Of a stretch of 8,692 nucleotides of DNA, positions 1 through 5,183 are shown in pieces. The DNA is taken from the NCBI GenBank assembly GCA_016284485.1, contig JAEEOX010000099.1, positions 1-8,692 of the forward strand, given 5' to 3'. The notes under the pieces were generated by a model, which was not told the DNA's origin, did not search any database, and saw only the letters and a list, made by a program, of their open reading frames with translations. The position numbers and the translations under genes were made by a program. Numbering within the stretch: the stretch's first letter is position 1; each line of letters opens with the position of its first letter. This DNA is from Bacillota bacterium (GTDB lineage Bacteria; Bacillota; Clostridia; Peptostreptococcales; Anaerovoracaceae).

Positions 1-504
1 GAACATGCCGAACAGCGCTACGCCCAGGGCGCTGACCACTGCCTCCGGAAGAATGCTTCCGGCCACGATCCCCACCGCAGTGCCGCTGGCCCAGAGTGGC
101 ATGGAAGCGCACATCGCCCCGTAATAGAAATAGGGACTGATGTTGCCGGGGCGGGCGATGGATATGGCAAAAAGCTCATCCGTCACGTCGAAGGCGATGG
201 TGAGCCTGTGTCTCATGGAAAGGTCAGGGTCCAGCCTGGTACTCATGGCGAAGGCCATGAGGAGATACCTGGCGTTGGCGATGAGAGTCATGAGCATGAC
301 CTCCACGTAGGTGGCCTGGACCGCGATGAGAGAGAATCCCGCGTACTCGCCGGCCGACGCATTCTCGAAAAGGCTTGCGATGAAGCCCTGGAAGGCGTTG
401 AGACCCGCGCTCTTCGCGGCAATACCAAGAGAGAAGGCTACCGCAAAATAGCCTATTCCTATGGGTAATGCAAGTTTGAAACCGTGTTTGAATTCTCTGT
501 TCAT
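1..504 (-). CDS. azlC: AzlC family permease (branched-chain amino acid export type), C-terminus outside window
   Basis: This is the N-terminal 168 residues of an AzlC-family membrane protein, the large subunit of AzlCD-type transporters that export branched-chain amino acids or analogues. I translated it directly from the minus strand. It begins MNREFKHGFKLALPIGIGYF and shows the family traits: a short basic N-terminus, a first hydrophobic segment at about residues 11-30, conserved polar patches NARYLLMAF (77-85) and FDVTDELFA (105-113), and further hydrophobic segments at about 52-75, 126-146 and 152-168. The ATG at 504-502 is preceded on its strand by AGGGAG eight bases away. Family members are usually about 230 residues, so roughly a quarter is missing at the window edge. 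A small azlD partner would be expected downstream, outside the window. A terminator separates it from lexA, so it is probably not co-transcribed with it, although no clear promoter of its own is seen. The transported substrate is inferred from the family only. Confidence 0.85.
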   Translation of the reverse strand, partial: MNREFKHGFKLALPIGIGYFAVAFSLGIAAKSAGLNAFQGFIASLFENASAGEYAGFSLIAVQATYVEVMLMTLIANARYLLMAFAMSTRLDPDLSMRHRLTIAFDVTDELFAISIARPGNISPYFYYGAMCASMPLWASGTAVGIVAGSILPEAVVSALGVALFGMF

Positions 505-560
505 GTGTTTTGCTCCCTGATGAGTGCTATCGGATATTCTACTACCGCCAGGCGTTAAAG

Positions 561-596
561 TCAAAGAAAAAACCCGGCAGCATGGCGCCGCCGGGT
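561..596 (-). terminator. Intrinsic terminator after lexA
   Basis: Read on the minus strand, a 7-bp GC-rich stem (ACCCGGC at 596-590 paired with GCCGGGT at 578-572) with an 11-nt loop is followed by six T and a T-rich tail (571-561). It lies 15 bases past the lexA stop codon and 57 bases before the azlC start, so it should end the lexA transcript. Confidence 0.85.
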
Positions 597-610
597 CTGA
601 AAATATGAAA

Positions 611-1243
611 TCAGCTGAAGTATCTGAATACTCCCTTGACCTTCCCCACTATTGTACAATCGTCCACGATGATGGGACTCATGGTGTGGTTCTCGGGCTG
701 GAGATAGATCTTGCCGTTCTTCCTGTGGAAGGTCTTGACGGTGGCACCGGTCTCGATGCCGTCGATCAGGGCGACAACTATCTCGCCGTCGTGAGCCTCG
801 GGGGTCTCCTGGACCAGGATCAGGTCACCGTCCATGATGCCCGCCTCGATCATGGATTCGCCCCTGACCTTGAGCATGAAGTTGTTCCCTCCGTTGACGA
901 ATCTGTCGGGAAGAGGGAAGGTATCCTCGATATTCTGCTCGGCAAAGATAGGCTCGCCTGCTGCGACTCTGCCCACTACGGGAACTTCCACGACGTTGTA
1001 GGGAAGGGCGTTCTCCTGGGGAACTGCGTCATCGTCTGAATCGATGATCATGAGAGCTCTGGGCTTGGACGGGTCTTTCTTAAGGTAGCCTTCCTCCACC
1101 AGGGTCTTGATGTCCTTGTGCACCGTTGATGTGGAAGCGATGCCGCAGGACTGGCAGATCTCTCTTATGGTCGGCGGATATCCCTTGGTGGATATCTCGT
1201 TTTTCATAAATTCAAGTATTCTTTTTTGTCTTGGTCTGATCAT
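611..1243 (-). CDS. lexA: LexA repressor of the SOS response
   Basis: LexA represses DNA-damage genes and is inactivated when RecA filaments stimulate its self-cleavage. The 210-residue product has the N-terminal winged helix-turn-helix (about 1-65, with TIREICQSCGIASTSTVHKDI at 25-45), a linker, and an S24-type peptidase domain. The cleavage bond Ala95-Gly96 lies in VGRVAAGEP. The catalytic pair is Ser130 (VRGESMIEAG) and Lys170 (GATVKTFH). All three are intact, so it should be a functional self-cleaving repressor. I chose the ATG at 1243 rather than the upstream in-frame ATG at 1339. It aligns with the usual LexA N-terminus, has GAGGTG six bases upstream, and leaves the promoter and operator outside the coding region. 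Length agrees with the family (about 200-210). It is followed by its own terminator and is probably autoregulated through the box at 1301-1314. Confidence 0.96.
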   Translation of the reverse strand: MIRPRQKRILEFMKNEISTKGYPPTIREICQSCGIASTSTVHKDIKTLVEEGYLKKDPSKPRALMIIDSDDDAVPQENALPYNVVEVPVVGRVAAGEPIFAEQNIEDTFPLPDRFVNGGNNFMLKVRGESMIEAGIMDGDLILVQETPEAHDGEIVVALIDGIETGATVKTFHRKNGKIYLQPENHTMSPIIVDDCTIVGKVKGVFRYFS

Positions 1244-1275
1244 GTTACACCTCGCAAAAAATCCCCTTCGGCTAA

Positions 1276-1304
1276 AGCATAGCACTAAAAGAACAAAAAG
1301 TAAA
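1276..1304 (-). promoter_or_regulatory. lexA promoter
   Basis: On the minus strand, TTTACT (1304-1299) and TATGCT (1281-1276) are spaced by exactly 17 bases, 32 bases upstream of the lexA ATG. Each hexamer matches the sigma-A consensus at four of six positions. The -35 overlaps the predicted LexA box, as expected for autorepression. Confidence 0.65.
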
Positions 1305-1314
1305 CAGATGTTCG
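1301..1314 (-). promoter_or_regulatory. LexA operator (SOS/Cheo box)
   Basis: The minus strand reads CGAACATCTGTTTA. This is very close to the Firmicutes LexA consensus CGAACRNRYGTTYC: the CGAAC half is perfect and the second half GTTTA departs at the last base, with one further mismatch in the centre. It overlaps the -35 hexamer of lexA, so bound LexA would block RNA polymerase. The site is recognised by pattern and position, not by experiment. Confidence 0.7.
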
Positions 1315-1344
1315 CAAATTTTCTTTTTTCCACAATCAATCTAA

Positions 1345-1500
1345 TGTCTCAGTTAGTGTCGTGGGGGACATCCGCAGTGCCGGTACTTAGTGAATACGAG
1401 CCTCAGGCGAAGTATGAACTTAGAACCGCTGCACGAGGACCAAGCGAGAGCGGTCCCCCAAGACATTAACTGAGATACTCGCTAAGAACCGGCGCTGCGG
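1345..1500. repeat. Compact element of two crossing long inverted repeats between lexA and infC
   Basis: This 156-bp stretch holds no credible gene but is densely self-complementary. Arm A (1345-1369) pairs with A' (1453-1477): 24 of 25 positions, including two G-T pairs. Arm B (1372-1396) pairs with B' (1476-1500): 23 of 25, including two G-T pairs. The order A, B, A', B' means the helices cross, so they form either a pseudoknot or two alternative folds. Inside A/A' a second hairpin is possible (1374-1377 with 1429-1432, 1381-1384 with 1425-1428, 1386-1397 with 1412-1423, with tandem G-A mismatches and an inner GCC-TCA-GGC). A small GNRA-looped hairpin at 1437-1456 competes with A'. All four G-T pairs are wobbles on the plus-strand transcript and A-C mismatches on the minus, which favours a plus-strand RNA. 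An equally serious alternative is a MITE-like DNA element. I see no obvious target duplication, no own promoter and no T-tailed terminator. Confidence 0.55.
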
Positions 1501-1515
1501 AAACCCGCAGGGAAC

Positions 1516-1562
1516 AAAAAAGAAAAAATCCTCTTGACACGCCTGCACAGTGATGGTATATT
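1516..1562 (+). promoter_or_regulatory. infC operon promoter with A-rich upstream element
   Basis: A perfect TTGACA (1534-1539) and TATATT (1557-1562) are separated by 17 bases, with transcription expected to start near 1569. Just upstream, an almost pure A tract (1516-1528) sits where an UP element would contact the alpha subunits. This is a strong promoter, as expected for translation genes. Confidence 0.85.
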
Positions 1563-1569
1563 ACTCGGG

Positions 1570-1701
1570 TACGAAGAAGAAGTATCCGCTTCTCACCTGA
1601 CGAGACAAGTCTCCCGATCAGGTCAACAGAACAAGACCTTTGTTTTTTGCGGATGTTTCTTCACATCCGCTTTTTTCATGATCAAACTGGAGGTGGCATC
1701 C
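1570..1701 (+). promoter_or_regulatory. Structured infC 5' leader with attenuator
   Basis: The ~130-nt leader carries a perfect nested hairpin (ACCTGA 1595-1600 with TCAGGT 1618-1623, inside it GAGA 1602-1605 with TCTC 1610-1613) and, downstream, an intrinsic terminator (1649-1676). The sequence GTATCCGC at 1582-1589 duplicates the 3' arm of that terminator. It could pair with the 5' arm GCGGATGT (1649-1656) and prevent termination. Leaders of infC-rpmI-rplT operons in Firmicutes are known to be autoregulated by ribosomal protein L20. This leader is a candidate for such control, but the ligand here is an inference. Confidence 0.7.
1649..1676 (+). terminator. Leader (attenuator) terminator ahead of infC
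   Basis: GCGGATGT (1649-1656) and ACATCCGC (1663-1670) form an 8-bp perfect stem with a six-base loop, followed by six T (1671-1676). It ends 25 bases before the infC start codon, so transcription must read through it for the operon to be expressed. That makes it a regulated, not a constitutive, terminator. Confidence 0.85.
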
Positions 1702-2223
1702 ATTAGCAAGGAAACTTTGATCAACGACGAGATCCGCGCCGAAGAGGTGAGGGTCATCGATGACAACGGAGAAATGATCGGCATTCTTCCCATCGAGGAG
1801 GCGCTGGCGCTGGCAGAAGAGAAAGATCTCGACCTGGTCGAGGTATCACCCAACGCAGTTCCGCCGGTATGCAAGATCCTGGACTACGGCAAGTATCGCT
1901 ATGAGATCCAGAAGAGGGAGAAGGACGCCAAGAAGAAGCAGAAGACCACTGAAGTCAAGGAAGTAAGACTCAGCTGCTTCATTGAGGAGCATGACCTTCA
2001 GGTCAAGGCCAAGGCTGCCTCAAAGTTTATCCAGGAAGGCAACCGCGTAAAGGTATCCCTCAGGCTGAGAGGCCGTGAGAGAGATTACGCAAGCCACGCT
2101 TTCGACGTGATGAACGATTTTGCGGAATCTCTGAGCGATGTGGCTACCGTAGAGAAGAAGCCCAAGTTCGAAGGCCGCGGTATAGCGATGTTCATCGTGC
2201 CCAAGACGGACAAGGATAAATAA
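1702..2223 (+). CDS. infC: Translation initiation factor IF-3
   Basis: IF-3 binds the 30S subunit, prevents premature joining of 50S and proofreads the start codon. The protein is 173 residues, the normal size. The N-domain (about 1-75) opens SKETLINDEIRAEEVRVID. The family signature KILDYGKYRYEIQK is complete at 58-71. A lysine-rich linker follows (about 72-85), and the C-domain starts at VKEVRLS. I start it at ATT (1702-1704): GGAGG ends eight bases upstream, the protein start then matches other IF-3 sequences, and an AUU start is a known feature of infC that allows IF-3 to repress its own translation. An in-frame ATG at 1678 has no ribosome binding site and lies beside the terminator T tract. 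It is the first gene of the operon with rpmI and rplT. Confidence 0.93.
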   Translation: MSKETLINDEIRAEEVRVIDDNGEMIGILPIEEALALAEEKDLDLVEVSPNAVPPVCKILDYGKYRYEIQKREKDAKKKQKTTEVKEVRLSCFIEEHDLQVKAKAASKFIQEGNRVKVSLRLRGRERDYASHAFDVMNDFAESLSDVATVEKKPKFEGRGIAMFIVPKTDKDK

Positions 2224-2235
2224 TATTCATACCAT

Positions 2236-2280
2236 GCTGCGCTTGATCCCGGCCTTAGGGACCGGTGGTTTAAGTGCGGC
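2236..2280 (+). promoter_or_regulatory. Stem-loop in infC-rpmI spacer, possible ribosomal protein operator
   Basis: The 107-nt spacer between infC and rpmI can fold. GCGCTTGA (2239-2246) pairs with TTAAGTGC (2270-2277), eight pairs with two wobbles, enclosing CCGG/CCGG or TCCC/GGGA inner stems. GCTGC (2236-2240) can alternatively pair with GCGGC (2276-2280). There is no promoter-like sequence or T tract, so it is more likely a translational or mRNA-processing element than a terminator. L20 or L35 control is only an inference from the operon. Confidence 0.4.
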
Positions 2281-2330
2281 CCTAAATACAGTTAGTTAAT
2301 TGAAAGTGACGATAGAAAGGAACACACATC

Positions 2331-2531
2331 ATGGCAAAGAACAAAATGAAGTCCCACAGAGGCGCATGCAAGAGACTGCACCTTACGGGATCCGGCAAGT
2401 TAAAGAGAAATAAAGCTTATAAGAGCCACATTCTTACCAAGAAGGCCGCTAAGCGTAAGAGAGGTCTCCGCAAGGCCACAACCTTAACGTCAGCGGATTT
2501 AAAGAGAATGCTCAGATCTATGGCTAAATAA
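2331..2531 (+). CDS. rpmI: 50S ribosomal protein L35
   Basis: L35 is a small basic protein of the large ribosomal subunit. The 66-residue product has the standard family length. It contains MKSHRGACKRLHLTGSGKLKRNKAYKSHIL (about 6-35), the usual L35 core, followed by KKAAKRKRGLRK and a C-terminal MLRSMAK. The ATG follows AAGGA by nine bases. It lies in the canonical order infC-rpmI-rplT and is separated from rplT by only 14 bases, so the two are co-transcribed and probably translationally linked. Confidence 0.97.
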   Translation: MAKNKMKSHRGACKRLHLTGSGKLKRNKAYKSHILTKKAAKRKRGLRKATTLTSADLKRMLRSMAK

Positions 2532-2545
2532 GGGAGGTAAGAAAC

Positions 2546-2902
2546 ATGGCAAGAGTTAAGAAAGGCTTAAACGCCCATAAGAGACATAAGAAAATTTTAA
2601 AGCAGGCTAAGGGATTCTACGGCGCCAGATCCAAGCAGTTCAAGGCAGCCAACCCCGCAGTCATGAGAGCTCTTCGTTCCGCCTACATCGGCAGGAAGCT
2701 TAAGAAGAGACAGTATCGTCAGATGTGGATCGCCAGGATCAATGCTGCAGCCAGAATGAACGGCATGAGCTATTCCAGACTCATGGACGGTCTTAAGAAG
2801 AGCGGAGTTGAAGTCAACAGAAAGATGCTCTCTGAGATGGCCATCTATGATGCTCAGGGATTCACCAAGCTTTGCGACACAGCAAAGGCTGCACTCAACT
2901 AA
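2546..2902 (+). CDS. rplT: 50S ribosomal protein L20
   Basis: L20 is an early assembly protein that binds 23S rRNA and, in several bacteria, represses its own operon. The product is 118 residues, normal for L20. It has the long basic N-terminal extension (MARVKKGLNAHKRHKKILKQAKGFYGARSK, 1-30) and the globular RNA-binding part (YRQMWIARINAAARMNGMSYSRLMDGLKKSGVEVNRKMLSEMA, about 57-99). GGAGG lies eight bases upstream of the ATG. It is the last gene of the operon and a strong terminator follows within 15 bases of its stop codon. Confidence 0.97.
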   Translation: MARVKKGLNAHKRHKKILKQAKGFYGARSKQFKAANPAVMRALRSAYIGRKLKKRQYRQMWIARINAAARMNGMSYSRLMDGLKKSGVEVNRKMLSEMAIYDAQGFTKLCDTAKAALN

Positions 2903-2912
2903 TGTATTGAGC

Positions 2913-2953
2913 GAGCTTCCGGCACGCGAGTGCCGGGAGCTCTTTTGTTTTTT
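2913..2953 (+). terminator. Operon terminator after rplT
   Basis: A 13-bp stem (GAGCTTCCGGCAC 2913-2925 with GTGCCGGGAGCTC 2930-2942, one wobble) closes on a GCGA tetraloop and is followed by TTTTGTTTTTT (2943-2953). It is a very strong intrinsic terminator that ends the infC operon. Confidence 0.95.
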
Positions 2954-2977
2954 GCAAAGAGGCTTCGTGAGGTGCAA

Positions 2978-3168
2978 TTACGGCTAGAATTCATTTTTTG
3001 ATTTCCAGCCGTAACGAATCCACGGAATTTACGGCTTATTCTCAGTTTTTAAATTCCAGCCGTAATTGCAATCATTGGTTTTACGGCTCAGATACGTTTT
3101 TTTAAATCCAGCCGTAATGTTGCAGAAATCACTACGGCTGGAATTCATTTTTTGATTTCCAGCCGTAA
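2978..3168. repeat. Array of four 37-bp palindromic repeats, 51-52 bp period
   Basis: Four units of exactly 37 bp lie at 2978-3014, 3029-3065, 3081-3117 and 3132-3168. Each starts with (T/C)TACGGCT and ends with AGCCGTAA, so each is a hairpin with a T-rich centre on the plus strand. Units 1 and 4 agree at 35 of 37 positions and pair almost throughout (GAA-T-TCA with TGA-T-TTC around a TTTT loop). Units 2 and 3 keep the arms but differ in the centre. Spacers are 14, 15 and 14 bp and unrelated. Start-to-start distances are 51, 52 and 51 bp, close to five turns of B-DNA, so all units face the same side of the helix. The array is bounded by inverted GCAATTACGGCT (2974-2985) and AGCCGTAATTGC (3161-3172). 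It fills the otherwise gene-free interval after rplT, beyond that operon's terminator. Its function is unknown: phased protein-binding sites, a folded RNA or an amplified intergenic palindrome are all possible. Confidence 0.85.
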
Positions 3169-3172
3169 TTGC

Positions 3173-3199
3173 AAAAAAAACCCCGCGCCTGACGCGGGG
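3173..3199 (-). terminator. Terminator of the lysR-DMT transcript
   Basis: On the minus strand CCCCGCG (3199-3193) and CGCGGGG (3187-3181) pair around a five-base loop and are followed by eight T (3180-3173). It ends transcription ten bases past the transporter stop codon and directly abuts the last palindrome of the neighbouring array. Confidence 0.93.
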
Positions 3200-3208
3200 T
3201 TCATTCAT

Positions 3209-4063
3209 CTATTCTTTACTTCGCTTCCCATCTATCACCGTGTAGGCTACGACTGCGCCGATGATCAGCACCATGCCGAACAGGGCACGGGGGCCGGGGA
3301 TCTCGCCGTAGATCAGCGCTACCCACAGGGGATTCAGCATGGGTTCCAGCATGGTTATCAGTGAGAGCTCCACGCCGCTTATCATCACCGAGGCCCTTCC
3401 GAAGAGCACATAGGGTATGCCCATCTGGACCGTGCCCAGGAACACCACGAGGAGTATTGGCACCAGGGTGATGTTGGCGGGGTCGGTGAATACCAGACCG
3501 ACAGGTATGCCGATGAGGGCCAGCAGCGCATGGCCGATCACCAGGCCGGAGATGCGCTCGCCGTCATCCTTGATCTCACCGCTAAGGGCGTAGACCAGGC
3601 CCATGAAGAAGCCGGATGTGGTGGCGAGGATGTTCCCCAGCATTCCCTGAGGACTCATCTGGTCCAGGAAGAAGAGGACCACTCCGCAGATGGCCACGAG
3701 GACAGCTATGATCTCGTGGGCTTTGAGCCTCCTCTTGAGGACGAAGACCGTGATGAGGACCACGAATATGGGGGCCGTGTACTGAAGCACTATGGCGTTG
3801 GCGGCCGTTGTGAGCTTGTTGGCTGAGATGAAGGTGAGTATGTTTATGAAGGTGCATATGGCTATCCCCATGGACTTCTTAGTGAACTTCATGGGATAGT
3901 GGGACACCCGCATTGACAGGTACACTATCAGTGCGCTGAAGAGACCTCTTCCTCCTGAGATGAGGAAGGGGCTCCAGTCTATGTACTTCATGGTGATGCC
4001 GCTGATGCTCCAGAGCACAGCGCATACCACCATCATCAGTTCGCCTTTTCGTTTGGTGGACAT
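3209..4063 (-). CDS. EamA-family (DMT superfamily) transporter
   Basis: This is a 284-residue integral membrane protein of the drug/metabolite transporter superfamily. The architecture is two EamA repeats (about 9-134 and 147-276), each with about five membrane segments. The first repeat runs through MMVVCAVLWSISGITM (10-25) to IIAVLVAICGVVLFFL (118-133). The second ends with the typical MLEPMLNPLWVALIYGE (238-254) followed by a final hydrophobic helix (about 261-275). Such proteins are exporters or importers of amino acids, nucleotide precursors or other metabolites. The substrate cannot be read from sequence. The ATG has GGAG seven bases upstream. It starts only 28 bases after the lysR stop codon on the same strand and shares its terminator, so the two are very likely co-transcribed and the regulator may control the transporter. 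Confidence 0.9.
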   Translation of the reverse strand: MSTKRKGELMMVVCAVLWSISGITMKYIDWSPFLISGGRGLFSALIVYLSMRVSHYPMKFTKKSMGIAICTFINILTFISANKLTTAANAIVLQYTAPIFVVLITVFVLKRRLKAHEIIAVLVAICGVVLFFLDQMSPQGMLGNILATTSGFFMGLVYALSGEIKDDGERISGLVIGHALLALIGIPVGLVFTDPANITLVPILLVVFLGTVQMGIPYVLFGRASVMISGVELSLITMLEPMLNPLWVALIYGEIPGPRALFGMVLIIGAVVAYTVIDGKRSKE

Positions 4064-4091
4064 GTTATCGCTCCGCCTTAATGGTTCGGTC

Positions 4092-4964
4092 TTAGATGGA
4101 CTTTACGTATGCTTCGATCTCCTCGGTGAGAAGCTTTGCGGAGGGAGAGATGGCTCCCGGATCCGCGTAGGTCAGACCGATGACTCTTGACGGGCTTCCA
4201 AGAATGGAATACTTCTTCACGTCCGAGGGGGCGTCAGAGGCCACCAGCTCGGGGCAGAGGCAGAGACCCATGCCTTCCCTTACCATGGCGAAAAGGGTCT
4301 GATGCTCCACCGTGTCGTAATATGTATCGAAATCAAGATCATGTTTCTCGATGAAATCCTTGGCGTCGTAGGCCGCGCACTCACGGTTGATTATGAGGCT
4401 GGCGTTCTTCAGGTCGGCGACTGTTACTGAGAACTTGTTCTTGGGAACATATTCCATATCGGTGACGCAGATGATGGGGTCTTTCTTCAGGGGCTTGAAG
4501 TTGGTGCCTTCGGCGAGAGCGTCGGTGGTGAACGCCATGTCCACTTCCTTGTTCTCCAGCCACTCCATGACCTTAACATAGTTTCCCTGGGAGAGGACCA
4601 CGTCGATGCCGGGGTATTTCTTCCTGAAGTTGATGAGGATCTTGACGAACCAGTTGTAGGCTACTGAGGAATACATGGCGATCCTAACGGTGCCCACGTT
4701 GTGGTTGTTGATCATGCTGACCTGCTGGTCCACGTTGTCTCTGGCCACGATGAGGGCTCTGATGTAGGGCAAAAGTTTTTTGCCCTCCTCTGTGAGAACT
4801 GCGCCGGCACGGTTCCTTACGAAAAGGCTGAACCCGAAGTCGTCCTCAAGTGCTCTTATGTTGTGGCTCACCGCGGAGGCGGAGAGATTGAGATTCTCTG
4901 CTGCTCTTGCGAAGCTGCCACTGGTTACTACTTCATCAAATACCTTGAAAGCGTATATTGACAT
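4092..4964 (-). CDS. LysR-type transcriptional regulator
   Basis: The protein has 290 residues, normal for the family. The N-terminal winged helix-turn-helix (about 1-60) reads SGSFARAAENLNLSASAVSHNIRALEDDFG at 15-44 and is very typical. A linker helix and a periplasmic-binding-protein-like effector domain follow (about 90-290). The ligand is unknown. AGGAGG lies 11 bases upstream of the ATG, slightly far but unambiguous. The gene is divergent from fhs across a ~220-bp spacer with back-to-back promoters, and is followed closely by the DMT transporter. LysR regulators often control the divergent gene, themselves, or co-transcribed transporters. Here either fhs or the transporter is a candidate target. 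A perfect 7-bp inverted repeat over the fhs -35 is a possible site. Confidence 0.93.
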   Translation of the reverse strand: MSIYAFKVFDEVVTSGSFARAAENLNLSASAVSHNIRALEDDFGFSLFVRNRAGAVLTEEGKKLLPYIRALIVARDNVDQQVSMINNHNVGTVRIAMYSSVAYNWFVKILINFRKKYPGIDVVLSQGNYVKVMEWLENKEVDMAFTTDALAEGTNFKPLKKDPIICVTDMEYVPKNKFSVTVADLKNASLIINRECAAYDAKDFIEKHDLDFDTYYDTVEHQTLFAMVREGMGLCLCPELVASDAPSDVKKYSILGSPSRVIGLTYADPGAISPSAKLLTEEIEAYVKSI

Positions 4965-5063
4965 GATGTTTTGTTCCTCCTATTCTCATTGACACAAAGA
5001 AAACCTGATGTAAATAGGTGCGGGGACAGGGGATTTTGCGCCCGTTAAGCCCCTTATGACCCA

Positions 5064-5092
5064 ATTATAGCTTACCTTGAGGAACAGTTCAA
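5064..5092 (-). promoter_or_regulatory. lysR-DMT promoter
   Basis: On the minus strand TTGAAC (5092-5087) and a perfect TATAAT (5069-5064) are 17 bases apart. Transcription would start near 5057, giving an untranslated leader of about 90 bases before the lysR ATG. Confidence 0.75.
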
Positions 5093-5105
5093 GTTAAATG
5101 CAATA

Positions 5106-5142
5106 AAAATACTTTTACATTGGGTATTTTATCTAATATAAT
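5106..5142 (+). promoter_or_regulatory. fhs promoter with overlapping inverted repeat
   Basis: TTTACA (5114-5119) and a perfect TATAAT (5137-5142) have a 17-base spacer, and AGGAGG (5173-5178) stands five bases before the fhs ATG. A perfect inverted repeat, AAAATAC (5106-5112) and GTATTTT (5124-5130), separated by 11 bases, brackets the -35 hexamer. A protein bound there would block polymerase. Its identity is not known. The divergent LysR is one candidate, although the repeat is not an exact T-N11-A box. Confidence 0.8.
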
Positions 5143-5183
5143 CTACTTGCAAGCAAGGCCAAAGATATTCACAGGAGGATGAA

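Noticed and set aside
524..1039. 171-codon plus-strand open frame opposite lexA
   Set aside because: It lies antisense to the well-supported LexA coding region and across its terminator, and its translation resembles no known protein.
1244..1339. Longer LexA starting at the ATG at 1339
   Set aside because: The extra 32 residues are not LexA-like and their codons cover the promoter and SOS box. The internal ATG at 1243 has a good ribosome binding site.
1345..1500. 6S RNA, T-box leader or riboswitch
   Set aside because: No conserved T-box (AGGGUGGNACCGCG-like), TPP, SAM or cobalamin core is present. The 6S-like long hairpin lacks recognisable bubble sequences, so the element is left unnamed.
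1495..1527. Hairpin CTGCGG-AAAC-CCGCAG as a terminator
   Set aside because: It is followed by A, not T, on the plus strand. On the minus strand the T tract comes before the stem. The A tract fits better as an UP element of the infC promoter.
1534..1701. In-frame N-terminal extension of IF-3 back to an ATG at 1534
   Set aside because: The stretch contains the promoter, the leader hairpin and an intrinsic terminator, has no ribosome binding site, and the resulting residues do not resemble IF-3.
2978..3168. CRISPR array
   Set aside because: Spacing is regular, but the spacers are only 14-15 bp, the repeats vary in their centres and are near-complete palindromes, and no cas gene is nearby.
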